From contig JAXDDX010000002.1 of assembly GCA_034670405.1 (NCBI GenBank), positions 4,317,501 through 4,381,500 on the forward strand: a stretch of DNA of 64,000 nucleotides. Reading direction: 5' to 3'. The stretch comes from Hoplostethus atlanticus (taxonomy: Eukaryota; Chordata; Actinopteri; Trachichthyiformes; Trachichthyidae). Every line of letters begins with the position of its first letter. The stretch's first letter is position 1. The notes beneath the pieces were generated by a model. The model did no database searches and had not been told where the DNA came from. It saw nothing but the letters and a program-made list of their open reading frames with translations. Below are positions 28,574-41,503 of the stretch, piece by piece. Position numbers and translations under genes: made by a program.

Positions 28574-31198
28574 TTAGTTCTCACCCCCACACAGAGCCAG
28601 CAGTATCTTCTCATAGTCTCCTTTAGTGTCATCCTGAAGGGGAGAAAACAGTGTGCAAATCTTTAATCTCTTCCCCATTGCCTCTTTCTTAAACCAAAAA
28701 GAGATTCCTCCGTTTGTACATTATATGCACGGCAATAGAAAACTCAACAATTCTGACATGCAGGTTACTATAGGCTCATTCATTATCATTGTAGCAGGTC
28801 ACAAATGTTTACTCACCAGAACTTCCTGGTAGAGTGTTTTTCCATACGTCTTCTTGTACTCCTCTTTGATCCGTTTCATGTCCACCTCAGAGCGGCTCAC
28901 CATGACGCGGGTCAGGATTTTGGTCCGGGTTCCTTTACCCTGAGGGGTGGCAGAGAGTCAGACAGGGTGGCCTTGGACAACAGGCACAGTATCGTGCAGT
29001 CGCCTTTCATGCCTTTTACTATTTTTGTGTGAGTATACACACACTGTACCTTCATGGCCAGGTTGAGTTTCTCAGCAAAATATGCAGGCTTGCTTCCCAT
29101 GCACTTCACTGCGGTTTAGAAAAAAATGGTTTAAATTTACACCAGGTCTGTGTGTAAATCAATGTATATTTAGGCAATTGGTGAAGTTAGAGTGGACATT
29201 TGTGCTCTTACCTACTGCTGTGAGACAATTCTCAATGTCTCCCTTCAACTCCAGGTCAATGGCTTTGGCCACGTCCACTTTACTGTACTTGGAGTACCTG
29301 TCAAACACTAAAAGGGAGAGAGAGAAAGGGGTGGGAGAGCATTAGATTTTTGACAGAGCTATACAAACACAGATGCCATTTAAAAGGAAGGAAAGCCAGC
29401 TGACCTTTGCGGAGATGAGGGGCACTCCTGCTGGTGAGGATGTCTATGAAGACAGAGCAGTCTGTGCCCTTCCTCCGCTCCCCCGCCTCATACAGAGCCC
29501 TGGCATCGCTGTCTACCAGCTGATCACTCACTCCTTCAGTCCTGCTGGCCTGTGAGACACAAACACAGATGGGATGTTCACAGTGCTGAAACAAACCAAG
29601 CCGGGTCCAGTACCCCAAAAGCATGTTAGCATTCACTTTCAGAGTGTGAAAAATGACTGTATGGGTAAATATATTATGGTGTTGCTCATTTAGTGGACAC
29701 AGTAGAGAGTGACTGGAAAAGCACAGGGCAGAGAGGAGGGGGGGCGGGACAGCCCAAGCAGCACACTGCCTGTAGTTCAATTTGCCATGTCACCGCGGGG
29801 CCTGCTGTCAACACTAAAACACTTTTAGGATTGTCTTAGGCAGCGCCTTGTTGTGAACAGGCCAGACAAAAATAGTGCTAAAAGTTAAAGGCGTGTGTAG
29901 AATACTTGTTTCCCTATTCTACATAGCAGGACTTCCCTGACTATTTTTAACTGGGGCAGTGCCGTCCCAGCTACAAAGCTGCTTCCCTGCCACCATACTG
30001 GTCCACACTCTCATTTTTCCTGGGATCCTCCCTCATTTTAACTGTCTCCTGTGCTCCCGTCATGTCATTGGTCCTGCTAATCTCCATATTTCAGAGCAAT
30101 TCTTCACAGTTATTTGCAGTTGTTTGTACTGCCGAGTTATGCTTGGCATTACAGTCTTTGATCGCTTTGCGTGATTCCTACATTCCTTTGCACATTCAAA
30201 CTAAAGGAGAAAATATATGGAAAATACGATGGTCTCTCGATGATCATTGAGGCAAAAAAAAGAATGAATAACCACTGAGATGTTACTCACAAGATAAAGT
30301 TAGATATTAGATTTATTGACCCACCAGTCTGCCTGAAATTGAGACAAATTATATCGCTCATTTTGCATTTATGATCATTTTATCAAGGAGGGATGCAAAC
30401 TAAGTATTATGAACTCTGAACCCAGGATCTCCTCTGAGAGCCCCGAGGAGAGCCGTGTTGAGCATATTCAGCATGGAAGTTGGCATTCTATGATAACCAA
30501 AAAAAAAGTCAAAGCCAAACAAAGACCCAGTCGTTCTACCAGTAGTGCAATAGGCTGCTATAGTGGTCGGGGTGTGTGTGTGTGTGTGTGTGTGTGTTGA
30601 GGTGGTGTTGAGTGATTGTGCTTAAGCACGGTATGGATGCACACGTACCTTGCAGAGTGCAAGGAGGGCTTTCGCAAAGTCTCCACTTGTATCAGACTTG
30701 ATGTCAGCCTCCAGCTCCTTCTTGTATTCTGGGCATAGAAATTACAACAATGTCATTTTGCATCAATAGATACACTAAACAAAATATGCTTTTCTGTAAC
30801 ATGTTGTAGCTGTACCACCTTTATTTCCAAGCTCTAGCTAGATTAAAAAGTTGTTGGCACACACCTTCCTGGTAGGCTTTCTTAATAGCTAGGATCTCCC
30901 TGTTGGTTCGAGAGGCCATGATCTCTATCAGGGTGTCCTCCTCTGTACCCAGACCCTGAGACAGGGATGGCGAGAGACAGAGAAACAGAGAGAAACAAGG
31001 AAAGAAAGATATTCAGACTGTAATCACTGTTATTCTTCATTGGCCAAACAAAACACACCTTTTGCCCTCCCTTTAAGAAAACATCACGCAAGGAATGAAT
31101 ATGTGGAAGTGGGTGGATATGACTACAATAACAATAACAGATGATGATAACGCCAGAACTTTGATTTCAGACTTAGATAATGCATCACTTTATGTGAG

Positions 31199-31238
<40 letters not shown>

Positions 31239-31796
31239 TGTGTGTTTGTGTGTGTACCTTCATGGCCAGTTTCAGCTGTTGCGCGTCATACTGGGCTGGT
31301 GTTTTCAGCAGAGCCAACACCACATCCTCCAGCTCCCCCTTCAGAGCGGACTTCAGTGCAGATTCCAGAGGCTACGGAGAACAACTGATGAGTGACATGA
31401 GTGGGTGTGTACATGCGTGTCTAATATTTGTCTACCTTCTTTCTACTGTGTTATGAACATTGTCTTTGTGTGACTGTGTGTGTGTGTCATCACCTTGCCG
31501 CTGGCCTGTTGGTAGGCCTGTTTAATCTGCTGTCTCTGCTCGTTGCTCCTCTTCACCAGAACTTCAATGATGGTGTTCTCATCCACGCCTATAAAACACA
31601 CAGAAATGATGGTTATTAGATAGTGTCTCATTATGACTTCCATTCTTCAAGTTTGATAAAAAAGAGTCTCATCTATCACCATGTTTGATAGGCTGGAAGC
31701 CCATTTGGTGACGCACAGAGAGAGACTCCTGCAACATGCATGACGGCATTGTTATTAGTAATGATGTGTGTTGGACAGCAGGGGGCAGACCCTGCA

Positions 31797-31830
<34 letters not shown>

Positions 31831-32486
31831 TGTGTGTGTGTGTGTCTAAACCTCACCTTTTGCCTTGATGGCCTTATCCAAGACTCCTGCATCTCCATTG
31901 GCGCTGAAATGGGGTGCTGCAGTCACAGTCCCCTCGTTGGCCAAGACCTGAGGGATACAACAGCAACTATTACGCTTTCAGTGAATTTACAAATACAGAC
32001 ATTAAGAAACTAAGGGAAAGGAGAAGTAGCGTTTTCTTCTGTTTGCAGAGTTTATGAAGGGAGGGGCTCGAATTCCTGCTTCTGAGTCACACACACTCAC
32101 AAGACTTAGTATGGTCATCTTTCTCAGTTTCTCGCAACATGAAGTCTAGCATCCAAACTCCCTTTCACTCCATGTACTCTCACATTATCTCTCTGCTCTG
32201 CCCCCCTTTCTTCCTTCCTTACTCCCTTCCTCCCTTCCTTCCACACCTTAAAACTTCCCACTCATTCATTTCTCTTCCTCGCTCTCAACTACCCTTCTCT
32301 GCCTCCCTCCCTCTGTGCTGAACTCTGCCTGGTAAATTTTTCCACCCCAGCATACCACAGGAAGAGAAAAAAAAAATTGGGGTGGGCTGGGCATAGTGAC
32401 TGGAACAGAACCACAGCATTACGTACGGATTCATCAGGGAGGCCCAGATAGACCGTCTGCTGCAGAAACGCTTGGATGAAAGACAT
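28574..32486 (-). CDS. anxa1: Annexin A1
   Basis: Eleven coding exons on the minus strand: 32486-32427, 31947-31857, 31588-31494, 31371-31258, 30955-30865, 30728-30649, 29549-29405, 29307-29212, 29108-29050, 28939-28817, 28633-28574. Every junction is in phase. They total 1014 nt, or 337 aa (human ANXA1 is 346). The short N-terminal helix [15 protein letters not shown] resembles the ANXA1 S100-binding/regulatory tail. Four annexin repeats follow, with the calcium-loop signatures KGVDE, KGLGTEED, RRKGTD and KGKGTR. The core segment [18 protein letters not shown] matches ANXA1, as does the end [14 protein letters not shown]. The family binds acidic phospholipid membranes in a calcium-dependent way, and ANXA1 is known for anti-inflammatory signalling. 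Fish have several anxa1 paralogues, and I cannot say which letter this is. Confidence 0.95.
31201..31256. repeat. (GT)n microsatellite at an anxa1 splice donor
   Basis: GT repeats with two gttt interruptions run directly into the donor of the exon ending at 31258, so the intron starts gtacacacaca on the minus strand. A second compound CT/GT array at 31799-31847 lies 8 bp inside the intron next to the exon ending at 31857. Confidence 0.9.
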
Positions 32487-32506
32487 GGTGAAGCTGCTGG
32501 AGTCTG

Positions 32507-33178
32507 TCTGCAGGGAGAGGGCAACATGTTAGAATAGAATAGAATGGAATAGAATACAGAACATGTTCTATTCTAACACTTCTCTCTACAGGGAGGACGG
32601 ACACAATGTAGAAAGTAGAGAAGTGTGAGAAGTGAAGAAGTGAGAAGGATCCTAACACAGAAATTGCACTGGAATAGAATATGACTCATGACTTTTCTAT
32701 TGATCATGTCAACAGAAGGAAAGCTGAAGGAAACCACTTGGCCCCCTAGACCGTTCCCTTATCCTAGTCCCGGATAGCACTGCTCCATGTGTATTTACTG
32801 TAAGTTTATGTAGGGTGGTTTTCCATAGCGATAGACGTGTGGAGACCTCCTAGCCACACCTACTCAGCTCAACTCTGACACGGATATGTCGGCTAGATTA
32901 TAGCTAGACTCTAATTTGATGTGCATTAGATTATATTCACGTTCAAGTGTCTACTCCGCTGCATAGTTAAACCACGCTCACCACTTCGCATCAAACGGGC
33001 AAAATATACAAGTATCGCCGCTGTTCTTCCAACCACACCCACCCAGGTTATCTTGGTGTAAAAAAAAACTTTAAAAAAAACTTTTCAACTTCTACACAAG
33101 TATCAAACTCACACAAAGTCTAAACTCTTAAACTGAACGGATTTGTGATCTGTGATTTGTGAAGGAATATAACTTACC
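32507..33178. other. anxa1: anxa1 intron 1
   Basis: Lies between the 5' UTR exon donor (gtaagt at 33172-33177, minus strand) and the acceptor ctgcag before the ATG exon. Contains a gaatagaatag tract at 32533-32560 and otherwise unremarkable sequence. Confidence 0.7.
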
Positions 33179-33225
33179 GTCTAGCCTTAGGGGAGGAGAT
33201 TTTTTTTCCTACTGAGTTTCCAGGG
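33178..33225 (-). promoter_or_regulatory. anxa1: anxa1 non-coding exon 1 (inferred)
   Basis: The minus-strand donor gtaagt follows position 33178. The TATA box about 25-30 bp upstream sets the likely start near 33222. No ATG-led frame is expected in this exon. The boundary at the 5' end is inferred. Confidence 0.55.
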
Positions 33226-33248
33226 GCGTTGTACCGACAGAAACAATA

Positions 33249-33256
33249 TATTTATA
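33249..33256 (-). promoter_or_regulatory. anxa1: anxa1 TATA box
   Basis: Minus-strand TATAAATA, preceded by ggg, sits at the right distance from the inferred first exon. It points to a focused promoter. Confidence 0.6.
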
Positions 33257-34847
33257 CCCGTGATAAACCACACCTAGTGACTGGGTCCAGCCCATGCTGC
33301 CTGCACCGCTGCCATTGGACAGACCCGCCGCCTGCCAGCGCGCAGGGAAGACCCCATCCAAGACGCAAAGCCGTAAATACTTGGAGCAGCGGGTTTTCTT
33401 TTCTATCCAGCTGATAAAAGCGGACAGGCGTGAACTTCTGCTCGCTTGAAAACAGATGTTGAACCAATTTCACTCAACAATCTTCCATAGAAACCGGCCA
33501 CGTTGGATTTACTTTTATTAATGTAAGGAATCCTTAAAGAAAAATCACTCTTCACTATTCTTATAAGGACTTAAAGTGTGTCGTGTTACTCAGTAGTGAG
33601 CTGATAGTGACCAATCAATCGTACTCGATTTTTATTTTTTATCTCCCATGGTATCAATATAATATTTATTTAGTGACTTATTGTGTGTCAATGGTACTCA
33701 GTAGTGAACAGTGACCCTATCATACTTTAAGTCATTTTTTCAATATCCTATGGCATTACTATAGGCAACTGTGGTATAACTTTTTGACCAACCACACACA
33801 TATTTTAAAGTTTTGCTGTAATATGTGCAGAGCATGGTATAGTCCTTATCAAATGTATTATAGGAATACTTTAGTTCATTTTAAAAAGTGCTACAAGAGT
33901 ATTTGCCATGTGTGATGAAGACTGAAAACTGAACACCTCCAGTACGAGAGTTAAAGGTTCTACACACAAGTATTACTCTGTCACTCAATATTTGTGACCT
34001 GTGGTTGTAGGTCTATTGAGTAGCAAACCAACTCTTTATTGATAAAGCGTCTGTGGAGTGTAGACCTATCTCTCCATGCACACAGATATACAGGTCTTAT
34101 CCTGTATGCCAGTGTCTCCTACGGTGGGCGGGACCCCCAGGAATCCAGGGGCTCTGCAGCACGAGGAATGGTTTAACTTTTACTGTTGCTTCATTCGTTT
34201 GAAGATAGGACAGTCAAGGAACGAAATAGGAATGTCTCTTTGGATCCGAGACATCCCTGCTGTTATGATGTGAATCTATTTGGGGAGGCTTGACGTGAAA
34301 ACATTTGGGAACCCCTGATCTATGCTATGTTCCAGCCTTGCATAACCATACTTGCATGAGACCGAGAGTGAGACAGAAAGACGCGATAAAGACCACCCTA
34401 ACAACCACTACACAATTCCTCAAAGGACTCTCCTTTAGTGTGGTGAGGTAATGAGTTTCCCTCAGGTGTGACCTGTTGTCATGACAACACAGGCAGGGCC
34501 TGACTCTACCTGTTGGCTGCTACCTGCCTCAACAGAAGATAATGCTTTCATACAGCTGAGATTGGTGCCAAGCTAATAACAGGTTTCATGGGACAATTGT
34601 ATCATTCCACTACTCTGTCATCAAACTTGATGAGGTCCATGATAGCTTATGTCATGTACGTCTGGAGTGACAACCCAATGTCTGTGCAATCCTTTTCATG
34701 TCGCTCTCATTGGATGTGTGTATATTTTTAGTGGCACCCCTGTATTTCTTTGCAAAACTCTGTGGCATATCCTCCCCTATGCTCAGTCTATGTTGTTCAT
34801 TTCTTAAAGTGACACATCTGTTTATCCCCCCTAAATCTGCGGCATAT

Positions 34848-34938
34848 CCTCTTTCACAATGCAAACAGTGTTTGCATTGTGAAATTTGCATTGTGTTTGC
34901 ATTTCACAATGCAAACAGTGTTTGCATTGTGAAAGAGG
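34848..34938. repeat. Nested 91-bp palindrome
   Basis: The word cacaatgcaaac and its complement gtttgcattgtg alternate to give two smaller hairpins. These lie inside one overall palindrome bounded by cctcttt and aaagagg. The centre is near 34893. Confidence 0.9.
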
Positions 34939-35310
34939 AAAGAGGGGCAAAACTGGAGAAGAAGCCTGGTGTGTAAAACAGATGCTTTAGCTGCAGCCCA
35001 AATATTACAAATAGGACTGGGTATCGAGGACTGGTTCCAATTTATTTTTTTATAAATTCCTCGGACTTGATAAGCTCCTGTACTATCGATTCCTCTTATC
35101 AATGACAAGAGGCTGTTGCTCAGCTGGATGCTGTTTGTTCTGACAGCTGCACAACAGACTTATGGGCTTTTCTGTGTGCCATTGATTGCAAACTGTATTT
35201 TCACATTAAGGCACTCCATTAAAGCTGTATGTAGTCTTTCCCCCCTAAAATTAGTTTAATGGGAATTGATAAAGACGCAAATCTATAAGCACAATTAAAA
35301 ATGGCATCGT

Positions 35311-35342
<32 letters not shown>

Positions 35343-35357
35343 ACAACAACAACAACT
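35311..35357. repeat. (ATC)n-(AAC)n trinucleotide repeat
   Basis: About ten atc units followed by six aac units. Confidence 0.95.
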
Positions 35358-36543
35358 AAACATTTTGTTTTGTGTTTCATCCCCTTCTTTCCAACACCCC
35401 TACAGAAACAGTTACTTTACCCAGAGTTCAAACATCTCAGCACAGCCTATACAGGCCACCTGTATCCAGCCTCATTCCCCCACCCAGATTAGCCCACTTG
35501 TATTAGATGACCCTAACAATTCCTCAATGGAGTGGGGTCTCCAGGAAAAACAAATAGAGATGTGTGTGTGTGTGGGCCAGTTAGCATCCAGTTACAATCT
35601 CTATCCTACACACGGGAAACCTGAGGACTGTTTAGGGCATCTTTTTACCATCAGGCTCTGTGGGGTTTAAGCCAGTACCTGGTGAAACTCCATCTCTCCA
35701 GGTTTAATATTTAAAGACTGTTGAGAGTTTGGTTCCCCTTAGAGAACAGGGCCGATGCGCTCAACCAGCATCCTCCTCTCTTGGTCCTCAACACCTGGTC
35801 AGGATAGCAGCAGGTAAACTGCGCTTGAATCACACTGAGGATCTGATCTGCTCTGATACCAGGTACTCGTTCATAATCAAGCCTTTGTTGGATTTGATTT
35901 TTCTCATCATTCGTCATCTTTTTTACTGTGTTTTTAGGTAAGTGTTTTTTTCTGATGACTTGAAATGGATATTTACAGAGGATTTCACAGGGCAGTTTCA
36001 TGGCAATGTAGCTAGTTTTGGCATCTGTGCAACTTGCAACTACTTCACTGAACTCAGAAATCAAATAATAGTGTTCACTGATTAATATGTGAGTGATTAG
36101 GTAGAAGAACTGGCTCAGTGCCAACCTCTACAAAACTGTCTGGCAGAGTGTCATCTCATTACATAAGATTTACTCTTAGATTCTCTTCGATGGAGACTGT
36201 CTCACGCTCTGAAACCTTCACCAATATTAAAGATGATTTTAGACACACACTTTTCTGTAGAGCATCTTGCAGCAGCTTAGAGCAGCTAACATAAGGATCC
36301 CATTCCCTGAGTGAATCTGCTGTGTGGGCTTTTTGACATCTGCAAATTATTTGAGGGTTGAACTAGAGCTCAGTAGCTAAAACTGGACTGCTATGTTCAA
36401 TTGCATAAAATGAAAAATGCTCACAATTGAAATGCAGAGAAATAATAATACTTGCAATAATGTCAGGGTGTTAATTATTGAAAATAAATTATTACATAGG
36501 AACTTTGTGAATGAATGAATTGGATTTCTTCTTTTCTCTGCAG

Positions 36544-36739
36544 CTTTTGGATGAGGCCAATTACATATGCCCAAATATAAAAAAACATACACAACAACAC
36601 CAGTCACCGCCACCGCCATATACAGTTATATACATGATGTACGTGAATTCTCCTGGAGCGGAGAATGTATCCTTGTCGCTGACCTTCCTGGGAAAAAAAG
36701 TAGGGAGACATCATTCTGTGGCCCCTGCAGGCAAGCAAC
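36544..36739 (+). CDS. Candidate upstream exon of the kinesin
   Basis: The acceptor ttctctgcag and donor gtgagt bound a 196-nt open frame reading [10 protein letters not shown]... to ...[18 protein letters not shown]. It ends in phase 1, which fits the next exon (37513, starting with two bases). No homology recognised, so this exon is supported only by splice sites and phase. Confidence 0.5.
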
Positions 36740-36750
36740 GTGAGTGTAAT

Positions 36751-36784
<34 letters not shown>

Positions 36785-37287
36785 ATGTTGACTTGTATTC
36801 ATCATTATTGCAGTAACACTGTCCTTGTATGTGTTTCTGCACCGATAAGATAACTGAGGCAACGCTAATGCACAATATGGGCCCTAGCATGTGTCTAAGC
36901 TATTCTGTCCACCTGATGGAAATGTGTTGTGGGCAGACAGGCGAAGATAGAAGAGGTTTAAATATTTCAGCTGCTTGGCTGGGTCCATGGCGAGGCAGCG
37001 GAGCAGCCAGTTTATCAGAACAAACATAGCACGCTGTTCCTGACAGGGTCTGGACTGGAGCCCTGGAGCTGAGGTCCAGCCGGGTCCACTCTTACACACA
37101 CACGCAGACATGCACACACACACACACACACACTCATAGACACGCATATGCATACATTGATCTCTCAAACCACTGACAGTAGGGACAGTTGGACAGCAGG
37201 AGACAAAAGACTAGGACACTGTCAGCAAAATGCCTCTATGTGTGTTTTTTCATGTATGTGTTTGTGTATACACATGGCGTGCGTGCG

Positions 37288-37320
<33 letters not shown>

Positions 37321-40300
37321 TTGACCAGCATTATGCCAGCATCTTGTTGCTGCAAACTCCACCATCTTCTCTCCAGATGTTTGAGTTACCTGCAGGCTCT
37401 CTGTCCTCCTGCCGCACCCTGTTTTCAAGTTATGTTTCATGTTCATGTTAAACTTTTCTCACTGTTTGACACCACATACACCACTGTGTCTCCCATGTTG
37501 AATTCTGTTCAGGCGCTTGGGAGACTACTAACGGGTCTGCATGCCCTGAGGACCCTGTGGCGTCCTCGCGGGTTGGCCACGCCCCGGTGGCTGTGACGAT
37601 CCTGGACGATTTACCGGGCAGCGTACCGGACCTGAGGGAGGAGGCCCAGCACCAGAGGCCATGCCCAGTTCACAACACACACCTTGACAAGGACCTGGAT
37701 GACACGGCAGGTCAGTGTCCCCCCACACACACTCTTAAACAAACACAGAGACAATTACTGAGGAATGTACTGTAGTAGGCTCAATTCCTTTTCCATTCTA
37801 AACCACATTGATTAGACCCCTAAATCAATTCTAACCCCTGACCAAACTCAACCTAACTCTAAATATCTCCTTACTATAGATTCTTTGTGTTTTTACTCTT
37901 TTGTGTTTTACCCTCTGTCTGTTCTCTAGCTCAGGCAGCAGATGACCCATGTATTTTGTATACGACAGATTATTCCCTGCCATTCATGACATAATTTCTG
38001 TTTGTCTACAAAAAAGGTGTTTCTAGGAGGAAAGTAACAACATGATGCCACGCCCACATTCCTCTACCAAGAAAAAAAGGAGGGTGTGATGGGAATGGTA
38101 GAGACAGAGTGATGAAATCAAGAAAGTATTCATGTTACGGAATGTGTCAATATTTTCGATAAGCCGAGCCACGTTGTTGGCATTACCTCCAAAATATAAT
38201 AAACAGAGACTAACTGAATATTATAAATGATACTGATCCGTTAAGAAGAAGGAATTGAATATGGACACTATCAGCCTCATGAAAACAATCAGGATGCATT
38301 AAACTGCAAGGACATTAAAGGACATTAAACTGCATGCTAAATTACTCATAATGATGTAAAACGCGTTTTTAAACTTGATGAATAAAAGCTCAACAGACTC
38401 ACTGAGTTTTTTGTGTTTTATTTTCCACAAGACTGCATTCATGTCAGAAAATATGAAAGTGCATTAAAATGACAATAAATTCATTATAAATAAATACACC
38501 ACACCATCATGAATGTGCTTCTTTCTATGTAAAAAGGAGCACGGGAAGCTGTTGGAAGGACTTAAATCTGTTAGTATACAACTTGTATGTATGCTTAAAG
38601 AAGCAACCAGCTCTTTGCAAAACTCTGAAACTCCTCCACAGTTTACAGCAGCTGGACTGTAAGGGACAGGGATATTGTCTTAACATACCCCGCAGTCTAG
38701 CCCTCAGGCATCATTATGGACATTTTTGTCCATTTGAGCAAATTTTTCCTCTTGATCTGGCCATCATTTTGGCTGTGTTAGTGCATATGGCACAATTTTT
38801 TTGTAAGAAAGTCTCTCTCTTGACAAATTTTGGAATTCAAATTTAATTTTTCTAATAGATCAATAGAACACTGTGAAAAAAATGTACTACCCTCTTAAGT
38901 CATTAAGGACACAAATGTCCACTTCCAAAAAACTGCTATAAAAACTTTACAGATTAATATTTTTTTCTGCTTTTTTCTGCATAAATCTCTTAAACAACTT
39001 CAGCCCTGCTCAAAACTACCAAACATTCAATCATTTTGAGGATTTTAACCCTTTAAATGCCAGTTTGATTACTTGATGTCACTGTTGTTATTTATGAAAA
39101 AAACACTAAAATGTATGTTTTTTCCATAAAAAATATTAGCATCATGTAATCAAACTGGCATTTAAAGGGTTAAAATCCTGATAATTATTCAATATTTGAT
39201 AGTTTTGATCAGGACTGAAGTTGATCAAAAGACTTAACCCAAAAAAGCAGAAAAAAATATTATTTTTATAGCAGTTTTTGGAAGTGGACATTTTTGTCCT
39301 TAATGACTTAAGAGGGTAGTAAATTAAACTGATGCCTGAGGGCTAGAAGACTGGAGAGCACACAGAGGAGGGTAGCACACATAGCTGAACACCACCACAA
39401 CAAGGCTAAGAACTAGTACAAGTGTGTGTTGAGTTTTCTTCACTCAGAGGTGAATGAGACCACAATCAAACCATAAAATTGCAACAGTTCATTAGTTAAT
39501 CAGGGTGTGTCATTCACCGCATTGCAACACAATTGGGTAATAGAAAAATCTGTGCTATAAAATCTGCTTTTCCCCTCCCTTTACCCTTTACCCTCGCCCA
39601 TTACTCCACTTCCCAAATTGATTTAAAATGTCCATCACATTTGCTTCGTTGTTCAAGCTGTGGTTCATCACAAGACTCTGTGGTTGAAGAGGTGGGCTAC
39701 GTTCCGCCACTGGATTGGTGCCGATCGCAGGAAACACCCTGGGCAAGAGGTCACCCAAGGTGCTGTAAAGACATACGCAGAGAAAGAAGGGTGTGTGTAT
39801 GTGGAGAGAGGAGAGAGATACTGTATAGGTTCATGGAAACTCTAGAGAAATAGGTCCGAGGCAAGGAGGGAAGTGTGTGAACTGACCATCAAGCTGTGTA
39901 CTGTGTATTTTGAGTGTGGAATGCTTTCCTGATAAAATATGGTGACCAGTAGTGAGGTGGATTTTATTTAAAATTTGATTTGGAAGTTCTAGAGAAATGT
40001 TTTGCAAGCTCTGATAACTATTAAAGCACCAAAGTTGCCATCGTAGTTGAATTTTCGGTGGGATTTAAAACATCTTGCATGTTCTAATTCAGGCTAAATC
40101 AGTTCAAATTAAACCAATGAAAGTTTATTCCAAATACACTTCCCAGAGATTGTGAAATTGCTCTCAAGTGACTTGTTTTGATCCATTTTCTGTTATTTCT
40201 GCATTGGTGCTGATAGGCTTCTCAGAGTCTCAGCTGTCGGACGGCAGCGACGTGGACCGGGGCGTGGAAGCCGACAGGTCAAAAGATGTCAAGATCTACA

Positions 40301-41245
40301 TCCCCTACGAGTCAGCTGAACTGTGTATCACTCAGGTAAAACGATCACACATTGAGGAGGATATAGGTACACTACATACAGTACACTCATCACTTACTTT
40401 GAGTGTAAGACAAGTACATTGGCAGAGTACCGAAAAAAAAGTCTGTACACTGCAATTGTTTTTGTGTGGCTGTATTATTAAGGATCAGTTTTGTTGCAAT
40501 CAGAATAACAGACAGGAAAAACATAGAAACACAGAAAACCATCTATAAATTGGTATGCCTCTGTACCTCTAAATTCACCCAAAACAGCAGACCAACATTT
40601 ATTTATCTTGTGAAACAGTGAGCAGAGGCCTAAATATGAGTCAGACTTGTGACAAAAAGCTATGCTCAGTTGTTGTGCTGTGAAAGGGCATGCAGACACA
40701 CACTAAAGTCATTGTTAGAAACTGTGTTGTTTCTCCCTCTTACTCACATGGCCACCCTGATGCTCCTAGTGCTCCCTGGAAGGCATTTGATTAGTATGTG
40801 CCACCGGGATGCAGTCAGTGAGGAACCAGAACACTGTAATAAGTCGTTGCAGTAGATGCCTGCACTGTGTGTGTTTATGAGGAAGTGCATGTGGCTCTGT
40901 ATTTAGTGAGTGTTTCTGTTTCCCAAGGCAAAGGCAAAATGTAGGCCAACATGTAAACTATATACAGCATACACTATTAATCTTGGTTTTCTACATTCAC
41001 ACTGGGCTGTATGTGTGCATCATCTGACTGTCTACTGATCTTACTGTTAGCAAGGACCTATCCTTACATCACGCTGAATATTCCTGTTCCCTCATGTCAT
41101 GTAGCTTGTCATCAATAGACAGCAGAGGCATTAAGTGGCTGACTCAACTGAAAAAAGACCCGTAGGTTTACAAACTAACATAAACTTTCTAGAAAACTGA
41201 GGAGCAGAGGAAAGGAGTAGAGGACAGCAGAGGAGTTTGTACTGT

Positions 41246-41315
<70 letters not shown>

Positions 41316-41434
41316 GTATGAACTCCAAACCAGATAGCAGAAGACATGGAGGCCATGAAAGGCAGACACCTGGAAATGGTGCAGGAGCTGGAGGAGAACT
41401 TTCAGATTGCAGCACGAGAGAACCAGGTGAGGAG

Positions 41435-41503
<69 letters not shown>

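Larger units (their letters stand above)
33260..36543. other. Intergenic region between anxa1 and the kinesin
   Basis: Head-to-head spacer of about 3.3 kb. Contains an old tandem duplication (about 33585-33660 and 33686-33765), a 91-bp nested palindrome (34848-34938) and ATC/AAC trinucleotide repeats (35311-35357). The first kinesin exon or exons and promoter should be here, but I could not identify them. Confidence 0.5.

Noticed and set aside
35711-36124. 137-codon minus-strand frame in the anxa1-kinesin spacer
   Set aside because: No recognisable homology, domain or splice partners, and its composition is like the surrounding AT-rich sequence.
36884-37168. Minus-strand frame with a leucine-rich segment ([13 protein letters not shown]), and the opposite plus-strand segment with splice-like ends
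   Set aside because: The plus-strand segment breaks phase between 36739 and 37513. The minus-strand frame has no partner exons.
39533-39853. 106-codon frame in a kinesin intron
   Set aside because: Including it is not required for phase, and it has no homology or convincing acceptor.
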